Position numbers and translations under genes: made by a program. The notes beneath the pieces were generated by a model. That model worked only from the letters and a program-made list of their open reading frames with translations, did not search any database and was not told the origin of the DNA. Shown here piece by piece: positions 35,497-44,425 of a DNA stretch of 64,000 bases (its first letter is position 1; every line of letters begins with the position of its first letter). The stretch is from Leptospira fluminis. Its GTDB lineage: Bacteria; Spirochaetota; Leptospiria; Leptospirales; Leptospiraceae. The stretch covers positions 186,001-250,000 of the forward strand of contig NZ_RQEV01000011.1 in assembly GCF_004771275.1 (NCBI RefSeq), in the 5' to 3' direction.

Positions 35497-37597
35497 AAAA
35501 AAAACCGGCGCTGTCGGATTATCCAGTTCGGTCTCTTCCCTAAAAGGTGTGGGAGCGAAAAAAGAGGAGGCCCTCGCTTCGGTCGGAATCAGGACGGTCC
35601 AGGATCTTCTACTCTGGTTTCCTAGAAAATATCTGGATCGAAATCTGACGGAGAACATACTTTTAAAGCAGGGAGAATCGGTTACTCTCATCCTGGAAAT
35701 CCTGGATTCCTATTTGGCTCACGGAAGGAAAACCAGGTTAGTGGTCACTGCCAAGACGAAGAACAACGAACCCGTCAGCCTCGTATTCTTCAAAGGGGTT
35801 CAGTATTTTCGTCGCGTATTCCATACCGGTCTTCTGGTTGCTGCCACGGGACGATTGGAATATTTCCGCGGTTTTCAGTTGGTTCATCCGGACTATGAAA
35901 TCCTTTCCTACGGAGGAAATTCCGAACTGAACACGGACGATCTTCCGGAATCCATTCATGTCGGTAGAATCATTCCGTTGTACCCGACGACCGAAGCGCT
36001 TCGGGAAGAACATCTGGATTCTAGAGGTCTACGGAGACTGGTGTTTTATTCCCTCGAAACCTTAAAGGGGAAGATTCCAGAGATATTACCGAAAGAAGTC
36101 GTATCCCTCAGAACCTTTTTGGATCGCGAAAGCGCCTTCCGGGAAATTCATTTTCCTTCGGAAGAGGCAAATCTTTCCAAAGCCCGAACGAGATTCAAAT
36201 ACGAAGAATTATATTATTTTAATTTATTAATAGAATACAAGAGATCCCGAAGAGCAAAGGTCCCACGAATTCTATGGCCCTTACCGGAATCTCAATCCGC
36301 CAAGGAAGTCGTTTCGAAACTCCCTTTCCAATTGACCGGAGATCAGACGGAAAGCCTTTCTAAAATAGGGGAATGGACCCGCTCGGATACTCCTGCGGCG
36401 ATTCTTTTGCAAGGGGACGTGGGCTCGGGAAAAACCTTGGTCGCGCTCTTGACCGCTCTTCGATATACGGACAATCAGGTGCAGGTTTGCATGGTTGCAC
36501 CCACGGAAATCCTAGCCAGACAACATTACCAAACGGTCCTACGGTTTTTGGGTAACATGCCCTTCTTAGGAATAGAATTGCTGGTGGGGAAAGAACCCAA
36601 AAAGATCCGGGCAGAAAAGCTATACAGACTAAAAAAAGCGGAATCCTATTTCGTGATCGGAACACACAGCTTGTTCCAGGAAGATGTGGAGTTCAAGGAC
36701 CTGGGTTTAGTCGTTATAGACGAACAGCACAAATTCGGAGTGGAACAAAGGGAGACGTTAAGAGCCAAGGGAAAGAATCCCGACATTCTCGCTATGACTG
36801 CCACTCCCATTCCCAGAACCTTATGCCTTACTTTGTATGGGGATTTGGAGCTGGTCACTTTAAAACACAAACCTGCCGGAAGAAAACCGATCCAAACCCG
36901 TTGGTTTACGGACAGCCGGAGAAACGGAGTTTATAATTCGATCCGAAAATACGTCCTGCAAGGGAGACAGTGCTATATCGTTTATCCGCTAGTGGAAGAA
37001 TCGGAAAAGTCGGACCTGAAATCCTGTATAGAAGCATACGAAACGTTACAGAAAGACGTTTTCCCGGAATTCTCCGTAGGACTTTTACACGGAAGATTGG
37101 ACGCCGCAGAAAAAGATAGAGTCATGAATTCTTTCCAAAAAAACGAAATCCAAATCCTTGTTAGCACGACGGTAATTGAGGTCGGAGTAGACGTTCCTAA
37201 CGCCTCCGTCATGGTGATCGAGCATTCCGATAGATTCGGGATCTCCCAACTCCATCAGCTACGCGGGCGGGTCGGAAGAGGGAGCCATGAAAGTTTCTGC
37301 ATCTTATTATCGGACTCGCAGGTATCCGAGGAGGCAAAGGTAAGAATCCAGGCGTTAGTGGATTCGGAGGACGGCTTTTTACTCTCTGAAATCGATTTGA
37401 AGCTGAGAGGTCCCGGAGAATTGCTGGGGGTCAGACAAAGCGGCCTTCCGGATTTCCGCATCGCGGATTTGAGGGAAGATAAGGACTGGATCGAGATCAG
37501 CCGGGACGACGCGAAAAAATTCGGCAGTATCGGAGATATGGAAAAAAATGAAATCTCCCATCGATTCGCGGAGGGAGCTCTTTTATTTTCAAACTGA
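35477..37597 (+). CDS. recG: ATP-dependent DNA helicase RecG
   Basis: About 706 residues. RecG reverses stalled replication forks and processes Holliday junctions. An N-terminal wedge/OB domain covers about 10-210 (L-K-G-V-G-x-K near the start, W-F-P-R-K-Y-L-D-R near 48). The helicase motifs follow: G-D-V-G-S-G-K-T, D-E-Q-H-K-F-G-V-x-Q-R, T-A-T-P-I-P-R-T and V-G-R-G near the end. The frame is open upstream to 35414, but ATG 35477 begins the RecG-like part. It is the last gene of the phosphoesterase operon. Confidence 0.97.
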   Translation: MKNSASEKKTGAVGLSSSVSSLKGVGAKKEEALASVGIRTVQDLLLWFPRKYLDRNLTENILLKQGESVTLILEILDSYLAHGRKTRLVVTAKTKNNEPVSLVFFKGVQYFRRVFHTGLLVAATGRLEYFRGFQLVHPDYEILSYGGNSELNTDDLPESIHVGRIIPLYPTTEALREEHLDSRGLRRLVFYSLETLKGKIPEILPKEVVSLRTFLDRESAFREIHFPSEEANLSKARTRFKYEELYYFNLLIEYKRSRRAKVPRILWPLPESQSAKEVVSKLPFQLTGDQTESLSKIGEWTRSDTPAAILLQGDVGSGKTLVALLTALRYTDNQVQVCMVAPTEILARQHYQTVLRFLGNMPFLGIELLVGKEPKKIRAEKLYRLKKAESYFVIGTHSLFQEDVEFKDLGLVVIDEQHKFGVEQRETLRAKGKNPDILAMTATPIPRTLCLTLYGDLELVTLKHKPAGRKPIQTRWFTDSRRNGVYNSIRKYVLQGRQCYIVYPLVEESEKSDLKSCIEAYETLQKDVFPEFSVGLLHGRLDAAEKDRVMNSFQKNEIQILVSTTVIEVGVDVPNASVMVIEHSDRFGISQLHQLRGRVGRGSHESFCILLSDSQVSEEAKVRIQALVDSEDGFLLSEIDLKLRGPGELLGVRQSGLPDFRIADLREDKDWIEISRDDAKKFGSIGDMEKNEISHRFAEGALLFSN

Positions 37598-37643
37598 TTT
37601 CTTGAAAGGCGCCAAAGTATATCTAGACGCCTTATACGACGAT

Positions 37644-37988
37644 TCAATATATAAAAGGAACGATCAGTTTATCCGCTTCCAAATTGCAATCGAAACCGCC
37701 AATCTTAAGCTCGCTTAAGTTGATCAACAACGCGCGATTCGCGCAGTTGTCCACGTCCGCTTTGTTGTAGTATTTGCTTTCGTCCACGTTCGCCAATTGG
37801 TAGGACACGAGGGAGATAATGGATGAGGAATTCGGACTCACGGAAGCTCCGATCACGGCGCTAGTTACGATACGGTTCTTAGCCTCGTCCCCCTTTACTT
37901 TTTCCGGAATCGTAATCCCGATCTTATCTATCAAATAGCAATTGGCGAAAAAGAAAATCGGCAAAAGAGCCGGAAAGATACGTTTCAT
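37644..37988 (-). CDS. Small lipoprotein of unknown function
   Basis: A 114-residue lipoprotein. The start at 37988 gives M-K-R-I-F-P and a short signal peptide with lipobox F-A-N-C (Cys 17). The mature part is small and mostly polar, with two further cysteines: D-V-D-N-C-A-N-R-A-L-L near residues 78-88 and F-D-C-N near 97-100. The layout (short signal, V-x-x-A-V-I-G-A, late cysteine pair) is like small lipoprotein families confined to Leptospira, but I cannot name the family. It converges on recG. Confidence 0.75.
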   Translation of the reverse strand: MKRIFPALLPIFFFANCYLIDKIGITIPEKVKGDEAKNRIVTSAVIGASVSPNSSSIISLVSYQLANVDESKYYNKADVDNCANRALLINLSELKIGGFDCNLEADKLIVPFIY

Positions 37989-38137
37989 CCTGGTTTTCCC
38001 TAGAAGTTTTTTTACAGAAGATTCCATATTTCCGACGACTTCAATCGAATTTCCGTCCATGTCAAAAGAGCCGACGGTAATTTTGCTCGATCTAAAATTC
38101 CTTTTCCGAGATGCCCTCCGAAGCAAAGTGGAGAAAT

Positions 38138-38929
38138 ATGCGAGTTCCTTCCCTGTTCCGTTTCTTTATACTCTTGTCCGTTTCTTCGACATGGCTGTTC
38201 GTCCAACCCGCATTTGCGGAGTCGGATTCCGGTCCTTATTCGGGAATATCGCCTCTTTCCTATCTATTGGGGGCTTATTCTCCCGAAAAAACTTTAGTCG
38301 CCTATAAAAATCCCGGAGACTCTCGGATTTTTTATCTCAGGCAGGAAACTCTATCCGCATTTTTAAAAATGGTCGAAGCGTATAAAAAAGACCATCCTGA
38401 AGAGAGGCAAATTCCCTTCCTTGTTTCCGCCTTTCGTTCGTTTAACGATCAGAAAGGGATCTGGGAGGACAAATTCACGGGTAAGCGCAAAATGAGAGAA
38501 GGGATCCAAGGGAAGAATCCTCTGCAAATCATAAACCTGATTCTGGAATATTCGAGCGCACCGGGTACTTCTAGGCACCATTGGGGCACGGATATCGATA
38601 TCAATTCCCTGGAAAATTCCTATTTCGAAAAAGGGGGTCGCGGGGAGAAGCTCTACCAATGGTTGCGTCAGAACGCCTTTAAATACGGATTTTGCCAGCC
38701 GTATTCGCCTAGATCGGAGAGAGGAAATAAAGGCTACGACGAGGAAAAATGGCATTGGTCCTACGCGAGGTTGGCCAACGATTTCCAAAAAGATTGGGAA
38801 AAGGAATATAAAAAAGGGAATCTTACCTTAACGGGAAAATTCTTGGGTTCCGAAACACTTGGAGAACTCCCAATGGAATACGTCGGCTCGGTAAATCCGG
38901 AGTGCAAATCGATCTCCGGCCGGAGATAG
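38138..38929 (+). CDS. M15 family D,D-carboxypeptidase-like protein (VanY type)
   Basis: A 263-residue exported peptidase. A signal peptide (about residues 1-25, ending ...V-Q-P-A-F-A) is followed by a VanY-like domain. Family marks include the S-A-F-R-S-F-N-D-Q substrate loop near 100-108 and S-R-H-H-W-G-T-D-I-D near 148-157, giving the zinc His and Asp. The second zinc His lies in K-W-H-W-S-Y near 207-212. Such enzymes trim the terminal D-Ala of peptidoglycan stems. The start at 38138 has GGAG 4 bases upstream. It is divergent from the small lipoprotein. Confidence 0.9.
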   Translation: MRVPSLFRFFILLSVSSTWLFVQPAFAESDSGPYSGISPLSYLLGAYSPEKTLVAYKNPGDSRIFYLRQETLSAFLKMVEAYKKDHPEERQIPFLVSAFRSFNDQKGIWEDKFTGKRKMREGIQGKNPLQIINLILEYSSAPGTSRHHWGTDIDINSLENSYFEKGGRGEKLYQWLRQNAFKYGFCQPYSPRSERGNKGYDEEKWHWSYARLANDFQKDWEKEYKKGNLTLTGKFLGSETLGELPMEYVGSVNPECKSISGRR

Positions 38930-39144
38930 TTACTAGCATAATAACCTATCCCGAATTGCGCTCCTAACCTTCGATTACCGAACGTAAAAAAGTTTATTTC
39001 AATCCGTTTAATTTTCTATGCTTCTTTGGGAGAAAAATAATCCGCTGAAAAATATTCTACTTTTATAAGTTTCATAAAGATTCAAGTTTCGAAAAACCGC
39101 TCTAGGCTTTGACGATCGGCAGAGAGCGGAGTACTCGTAGAAAA

Positions 39145-40524
39145 ATGAATCCGGGACAAGAACGATCCGAAAACACGATCTCCTCTTTGGAGGAAAAGAC
39201 GATCCAAAAAGGGATCTCCATTTTTTCCGCAGGAGACGAATTCGAACCTTCGGTTTTCAGTTCCTATTCCATCTTCTCCAAGTCTCTTTCCTTTTTGGAT
39301 GATAGACCCGAATTGAAAGTCCAAGCCTTCCGGTTCGCGGACGTTTTTCCTACACTTCGGAACTGGAAACAAGTTGCGGATCATATCCGTCTGTATTTTT
39401 TACAGACCCGAACGGAACTCCCGGTCGTACTGAAATTCGGGATGAGAATTGCACTTTCCAACCCTGTCACAGCGTTTCTTCTCTCCTTCGTGACCGGAAA
39501 AATGATCCTTTTCTTCGCGAAGTTTTTCATAGTCGGCCGAAATTACGAACAGGCCAAAAAAACCGTATATTCCAGATACAAATTAGGAATTTCGAATACG
39601 ATAGATATTCTGGGAGAAGCCGTTCTTTCCGAGCGGGAAGCCGAGGAATATTCCGAAAAATATCTTTCGTTACTGGAAGGGATAGCGAACGATCCGATCC
39701 TGCAAAAACTGAATCCAGGTCTACCCAATCCGAGCGCCAACGGAAACGTCTCGGTAAAATGCTCGGCGTTATTTTCCCAATTGGATCCTTTGGCTTTTGA
39801 ATATTCCGTTTCCGTGTTAAAAGAGAGATTACGCCCCATTTTCAAATCCGCCGTCGCCAAAAACATATTCGTAAATCTGGACCTGGAGCAGTATGAAACC
39901 AAGAATCTGATTCTGACCGCGGGATTAGAGCTTTTCTCCGAGCCGGAATTTTCCGATTATCCCCACTTCGGATTGGTGATCCAGGCCTACCTTCTCACCT
40001 CCTTGCAGGACCTGGAAAAAGTGATAACAGTCTCCGGTAAGAGAAAGTTTCCTCTTACCGTCCGCTTGGTTAAGGGGGCGTATTGGGAATTCGAAGTGGT
40101 TCAGTCCAAGCAAAAAGGTTGGGAAGCACCCGTTTTTCTCACCAAACCCGAAACGGATCTGAATTATGAAAAATGCGCCGAACTGCTGCTCAGATCGCAT
40201 CCCCGTATTTTTCCCGCTTTTGCCACGCATAATGTAAGAAGCATGGCATACGCTCTTGCTTTGGCCGAAGAGCTGAATATTCCGAAAAAAGATTACGAAA
40301 TCCAAATGTTATACGGAATGGGTGATCCTTATAAAAAGGCCCTACGGAAATTCGGAATTTCCGTCCGTGAATATTCTCCGATAGGCGAAGTGATCCCCGG
40401 TATGGCTTACCTGGTCCGCCGGCTATTGGAAAATTCCACGAATGAAGGGTTTTTAAAGAACATCTACTCGAAGAAAAAGGATAGAATCCAACTTTTAGAG
40501 ATTCGAAAGAAGGCGGCTATATGA
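39145..40524 (+). CDS. Proline dehydrogenase
   Basis: About 459 residues, FAD-dependent, oxidising proline to pyrroline-5-carboxylate. The core is a beta/alpha barrel with V-K-C-S-A-L, N-L-D-L-E-Q-Y, V-R-L-V-K-G-A-Y-W-E and F-A-T-H-N near the middle. Q-M-L-Y-G-M-G-D-P and the substrate segment R-E-Y-S-P-I-G-E near the C terminus end in Y-L-V-R-R-L-L-E-N. This is the PutA-like proline dehydrogenase domain without the DNA-binding part. The next gene overlaps it by 4 bp and encodes the following enzyme. Confidence 0.92.
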   Translation: MNPGQERSENTISSLEEKTIQKGISIFSAGDEFEPSVFSSYSIFSKSLSFLDDRPELKVQAFRFADVFPTLRNWKQVADHIRLYFLQTRTELPVVLKFGMRIALSNPVTAFLLSFVTGKMILFFAKFFIVGRNYEQAKKTVYSRYKLGISNTIDILGEAVLSEREAEEYSEKYLSLLEGIANDPILQKLNPGLPNPSANGNVSVKCSALFSQLDPLAFEYSVSVLKERLRPIFKSAVAKNIFVNLDLEQYETKNLILTAGLELFSEPEFSDYPHFGLVIQAYLLTSLQDLEKVITVSGKRKFPLTVRLVKGAYWEFEVVQSKQKGWEAPVFLTKPETDLNYEKCAELLLRSHPRIFPAFATHNVRSMAYALALAEELNIPKKDYEIQMLYGMGDPYKKALRKFGISVREYSPIGEVIPGMAYLVRRLLENSTNEGFLKNIYSKKKDRIQLLEIRKKAAI

Positions 40525-42104
40525 ATTCCGGAATAGATTCGATCGCGTTGAAAAACGAAGCGATCCGCGATTTTACTTTACCCGAGGAAAGAGAGAGGCT
40601 CAAAAATGCGATCCAAGCTCTTCGAAAGAAATTGCCCATTCAGATAAATCCGATTCTTTCCGGCAAAACACTCCCGTCTTCGGAATCGCATTCCGTTTTC
40701 AATCCCGCAAATCTAAGCGAGACGGTGGCAAAGATATCTTACGCCGACGTTCGATTGGCCGAACAGGCAGTCGCCGTCTGCTCTGACTTTGCGGAAACTT
40801 GGCAAAACGAAACCCAAAGCAAACGGAGCGACATTCTTAGAAAAACCGCCCAGTTGTTGCGTACGAATAAGGACGAACTTACCGCATTGATGATCCTGGA
40901 AGTCGGAAAAGGAGTCAAGGACGCAGACGCGGAAATAGCGGAAGCCATCGATTTTTGCGAATTCTACGCGCAGGAAGCCGACAAACTCTCCTCTCCTAGA
41001 ATAAGGAATTTGGAAGGGGAAGACAATTCGTTTTTCTACAGACCGAAAGGATTAACCGTAGTAATCGCACCCTGGAATTTTCCCTTGGCTATCCTCTGCG
41101 GTATGACCGTAGCACCGCTAGTAACCGGCAATACCGTTATTATGAAACCGGCGGAACAATCCTCTGCGATCGCTTCCGTTCTTTACGGTTTTTTAAAGGA
41201 AGCCGGAGCTCCCGACAGAGCCTTGCAATTCCTACCGGGAAGGGGGGAAGAAATCGGCTCCTATCTGGTGAAACATCCGAAAGTTCATACGATCAATTTC
41301 ACCGGATCCCGCGCGGTCGGATTACAAATGATCCGCGAAACTGCCGCTCTCGAACTGAAATTCATCAAACGAGTCGTGGCCGAAATGGGCGGCAAAAACG
41401 CGATCATCGTGGACGAGGATGCCGATTTGGACGAGGCGGTCGCCGGCTCTATACAATCCGCCTTCGGATTTCAAGGTCAGAAATGCAGCGCCCTTTCCCG
41501 CTTGATCGTATTAGAGTCCTGTTATGAGTTGTTCAAAAAAAGATTTTCGGAAGCTCTTCTTTCCTTAAAACCCGGTCCCCCGGAGGATCCGTCCTCTAAA
41601 ATCGGTCCGGTGATCGATTCCGAATCTAAGACAAGAATCGAAAATCTTTCCGAAAAATTCGCTCCGAATCTCCTCCAAAAGTTGGAGGTTCCTACCGATC
41701 TGAAAGGGAAAGGAAATTACGTGGATGCGATCTTACTGGAAAGCAAAGATTTCGACTCCGATCTAGGTCAGGCCGAATTCTTCGCACCGATCGTGACCCT
41801 GTTTAAGGTTCGGAATTTCGAAGAGGCGATCCGGAAAGCAAACGAAGTGGACTACGCTTTAACCGGAGGCCTGTATTCTAGAAATCCGAAAAATATCTCC
41901 TTGGCCAAACGACTCCTCGAGGTAGGAAATCTGTACATCAATCGAGGGATCACGGGCGCTATCGTAGATCGTCAACCTTTCGGAGGGTTCAAACTTTCCG
42001 GAGTAGGTGCCAAGGCCGGCGGACCGGATTATTTGAAACAATTCGTAGAGCCGGTAACGGTGACGGAAAATACCATGCGCCGCGGATTCATTCCGGAATT
42101 ATGA
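40521..42104 (+). CDS. L-glutamate gamma-semialdehyde (P5C) dehydrogenase
   Basis: A 527-residue aldehyde dehydrogenase oxidising glutamate semialdehyde to glutamate with NAD+. Visible are the P-W-N-F-P-L-A cofactor motif near residue 176, F-T-G-S-R near 257, the general base in A-E-M-G-G-K-N-A near 290-296 and the catalytic Cys in G-Q-K-C-S-A near 321-326. The N-terminal extension and these motifs match the PutA/RocA type. Its start codon overlaps the proline dehydrogenase stop (ATGA), so both steps of proline catabolism are made together from separate chains. Confidence 0.93.
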   Translation: MNSGIDSIALKNEAIRDFTLPEERERLKNAIQALRKKLPIQINPILSGKTLPSSESHSVFNPANLSETVAKISYADVRLAEQAVAVCSDFAETWQNETQSKRSDILRKTAQLLRTNKDELTALMILEVGKGVKDADAEIAEAIDFCEFYAQEADKLSSPRIRNLEGEDNSFFYRPKGLTVVIAPWNFPLAILCGMTVAPLVTGNTVIMKPAEQSSAIASVLYGFLKEAGAPDRALQFLPGRGEEIGSYLVKHPKVHTINFTGSRAVGLQMIRETAALELKFIKRVVAEMGGKNAIIVDEDADLDEAVAGSIQSAFGFQGQKCSALSRLIVLESCYELFKKRFSEALLSLKPGPPEDPSSKIGPVIDSESKTRIENLSEKFAPNLLQKLEVPTDLKGKGNYVDAILLESKDFDSDLGQAEFFAPIVTLFKVRNFEEAIRKANEVDYALTGGLYSRNPKNISLAKRLLEVGNLYINRGITGAIVDRQPFGGFKLSGVGAKAGGPDYLKQFVEPVTVTENTMRRGFIPEL

Positions 42105-43070
42105 TCGATCCCTATAAACGGACCAACTCGTTTCCAAGATCGTTTTAGGATCGCTATAAAGACATTTCCAGCCCAGAAGCCTTTCGGCAAGGCCCGCTTC
42201 GGCCCATAATTTTGCCGGATCCCCGAATCTTCTGTCGGACAATTTATACGGGATCGGCTTTCCCACGACTTTTTCCGCTAATTTAAGAATTTCTAATACG
42301 GAATATCCCTTTCCGGTCCCCAAATTTACGGCCAAGGATTTTTTTTCCCGAATGACGTATTCCAATCCGAGAACGTGAGCGGAGGCCAAATCGCTTACGT
42401 GGATATAATCCCTGACACAACTTCCGTCGGGAGTATCGTAATCCGTCCCGAATACCTCCATGCCGGATCTCATACCTGTCGCAGCTTCCATAACGATCGG
42501 TAGAAGGTTCGCCGGAGTCCGCTCCAACCCTCTGACTCTGCCTGAAGGGTCGTATCCCGCTGCATTAAAATAACGTAATGCTGCAAATTTGATTCCCTTC
42601 AATTTATCGAACCAGCGCAAATTTTCTTCTATGGCCAACTTGGTATAACCGTAATAATTCTCAGGATGCAACGGGTGGTTTTCATCCAGTGGAAGGTATT
42701 GGGGAGTTCCATAGACCGCTGCGGAAGAAGAGAAAACGAAATACTTCGTCCCCTTCCCCTCCATAAACGATAGCAGCTGGATGGAACCGGCGATATTATT
42801 CAGCGCATATTTGGACGGGTCCGTCATGGATTCACCTGCCGCTTTCCATGCGGCAAAATGAAAGACTGCATCGATAGGTCTGGCAAACGCCTTTTCCAAA
42901 ATGGACGTATCGTGGATATCTCCGACCACCAATTCCGCTTTGGGAAAAAGATTCTTCTCGTTCCCCTTTTGCATGTTATCGACTACAAGAACCTCGTAGC
43001 CTTTGTCCAGCAATAGTGCGACAACGTGACTGCCGATGTAACCGGCTCCCCCGGTAACGAGAACTCTCAC
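42099..43070 (-). CDS. galE: UDP-glucose 4-epimerase
   Basis: A 323-residue extended SDR epimerising UDP-glucose and UDP-galactose. T-G-G-A-G-Y-I-G-S-H is near residues 6-15, S-S-S-A-A-V-Y-G with catalytic Ser near 114-121, Y-Y-G-Y-T-K (Y-x3-K) near 138-143, and N-L-G-T-G-x-G-Y-S-V in the C-terminal part. Length is normal. It overlaps lpxA by 4 bp (ATGA), so galactose-sugar supply and lipid A synthesis are co-expressed. It converges on the aldehyde dehydrogenase with a 6-bp overlap of ends. Confidence 0.95.
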   Translation of the reverse strand: MRVLVTGGAGYIGSHVVALLLDKGYEVLVVDNMQKGNEKNLFPKAELVVGDIHDTSILEKAFARPIDAVFHFAAWKAAGESMTDPSKYALNNIAGSIQLLSFMEGKGTKYFVFSSSAAVYGTPQYLPLDENHPLHPENYYGYTKLAIEENLRWFDKLKGIKFAALRYFNAAGYDPSGRVRGLERTPANLLPIVMEAATGMRSGMEVFGTDYDTPDGSCVRDYIHVSDLASAHVLGLEYVIREKKSLAVNLGTGKGYSVLEILKLAEKVVGKPIPYKLSDRRFGDPAKLWAEAGLAERLLGWKCLYSDPKTILETSWSVYRDRS

Positions 43071-43846
43071 CTGTGGTCCATTACCCCGCGGTCGCTATTC
43101 TTAAAGAACGCGATGATATTCAGGACTTCCTGAGGATGATTTCCCTGCTTTTCCAAAGCTTCCAAAGCCTGACGATAATTCATTCCGGAATGATAAATGA
43201 CCTTATATGCCTGTTTGATGGCGGCCCTAACCTCGGGGGAAAAACCTCCACGCTTCAATCCTACCGTATTCAATCCGATGATCGTACACGGGTTCCCGTC
43301 CGCCGTGGAATAGGGGGGAACATCCTGAACGACTTTGGAACAACCTGCGATCATCGCGTAATCGCCTACGAAGCAGAATTGATGGACTGCGACTAATCCG
43401 GAAATGAAAGCCTTATTTCCGACGGTCACGTGGCCGGCGAGGACCAAACCGTGGGTAAGAATATTATCGTCTCCCACGATACAATCGTGGCCGACGTGGG
43501 CGTTCCCCATAATATAATTCCGATTTCCTAAAACCGTCGGCGAATCCGTTTTCGTGCCGCGATGGATATTCGAATATTCCTTAAACGTATTATGATCCCC
43601 GATGATCGTTTTGGTCGGAGTGGCGGCGTCAAAACCTAGATCCTGAGGTACGACTCCGATAACCGCTCCGTGAGCGACTCGATTGAACTTTCCCATTTTC
43701 GTTCCGGAGAAAATACGGGCTCCGGTCTCGATGATCGTCCCTTCTCCGATCACCACGTCTTTTTCTATGATCGTATAAGCTCCCACTTCGACGGATTCGT
43801 GCAATTCTGCCTTGGAATCGACTATGGCTGTTGGGTGAATTTTCAT
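43067..43846 (-). CDS. lpxA: Acyl-ACP-UDP-N-acetylglucosamine O-acyltransferase (LpxA)
   Basis: A 259-residue left-handed beta-helix enzyme for the first step of lipid A synthesis. Hexapeptide repeats span about residues 1-190. The active-site region G-N-A-H-V-G-H-D-C holds His 117 and His 120, and the A-V-H-Q-F-C-F-V-G turn near 169-177 is family-typical. The C-terminal helical domain is normal. In Leptospira the acceptor is the 3-amino form of the sugar and acyl groups are amide-linked (family knowledge). It is paired with galE instead of the usual fabZ/lpxB neighbours. An AAGAGG ribosome site precedes the ATG. Confidence 0.95.
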   Translation of the reverse strand: MKIHPTAIVDSKAELHESVEVGAYTIIEKDVVIGEGTIIETGARIFSGTKMGKFNRVAHGAVIGVVPQDLGFDAATPTKTIIGDHNTFKEYSNIHRGTKTDSPTVLGNRNYIMGNAHVGHDCIVGDDNILTHGLVLAGHVTVGNKAFISGLVAVHQFCFVGDYAMIAGCSKVVQDVPPYSTADGNPCTIIGLNTVGLKRGGFSPEVRAAIKQAYKVIYHSGMNYRQALEALEKQGNHPQEVLNIIAFFKNSDRGVMDHR

Positions 43847-44013
43847 TCTGTTTCGCCTCTTAAATCTCCGAGAATACGAAAAACGACCTGGATTTTTTAT
43901 TCAAGCTATAAATAATTGGGGGGAGGCTCGTCTTCGAAGGATCCGAACCATGTTCGATTCGTTCCGAAAAAAGAAGCCCGATTCGATCCATTTTTCGGCT
44001 GAGGGGGAGAAGT

Positions 44014-44361
44014 ATGATTCTAGATTGGTCCCGCTTGAACGGTCTGAAGCAAGGTGACGAAGAGGAAGATAGACTCTGGTTGGAGGACATGATTCGTTCT
44101 CTTCGAAAGAACATGAATGTCCGTTTGGATAATATAAAATCCTTCGCAGCACAACGAAAATCCGAAGAGCTAAGAGCGGAATTGCACCAAACCAAAGGGG
44201 TTGCAGCTAATTTCGGCTTGGCTGCCCTACAGGCAAAAGTCACCGAGGCCGAAGCGAAATTAAAACAGGGAGATCTCGCCACCTGTTTGACGTTATGCGA
44301 AGACTTACCTGTTATCTGGGAAAAAACGAAAACCGAGCTAGAAACGAAATTTCCGGAATAG
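44014..44361 (+). CDS. Stand-alone histidine phosphotransfer (HPt) domain protein
   Basis: A 115-residue all-helical protein. Its core L-R-A-E-L-H-Q-T-K-G-V-A-A-N-F-G is the HPt signature (H-x-x-K-G-x-A-x-N-x-G), with His 58 as the likely phosphate carrier. Upstream helices are basic, and the following A-A-L-Q-A-K-V-T-E-A-E-A-K-L helix completes the four-helix bundle. GGGGGAGAAGT precedes the ATG. HPt proteins pass phosphate between hybrid kinases and response regulators; no kinase or regulator is encoded in this window. Confidence 0.82.
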   Translation: MILDWSRLNGLKQGDEEEDRLWLEDMIRSLRKNMNVRLDNIKSFAAQRKSEELRAELHQTKGVAANFGLAALQAKVTEAEAKLKQGDLATCLTLCEDLPVIWEKTKTELETKFPE

Positions 44362-44381
44362 AATAACTTCTAAATCCGGGC

Positions 44382-44403
44382 CGGAAGATGGAATTCTCTT
44401 CCG
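44382..44403. terminator. Possible terminator hairpin between converging genes
   Basis: CGGAAGA-TGGAATTC-TCTTCCG, a perfect 7-bp stem between the ends of the HPt gene and the DAHP synthase gene. No T-run follows on either strand, so intrinsic termination is unproven. Confidence 0.3.
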
Positions 44404-44425
44404 ACACGACGAAGTTCCGAGCGGG

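Noticed and set aside
37606..37633. AAGGCG/CGCCTT inverted repeat between recG and the small lipoprotein
   Set aside because: Only six pairs with a 16-base loop and no T-run; likely chance, so not called as a terminator.
37989..38126. N-terminal extension of the small lipoprotein
   Set aside because: It would bury the signal peptide and lipobox inside the protein; M-K-R-I-F at 37988 gives a normal lipoprotein start.
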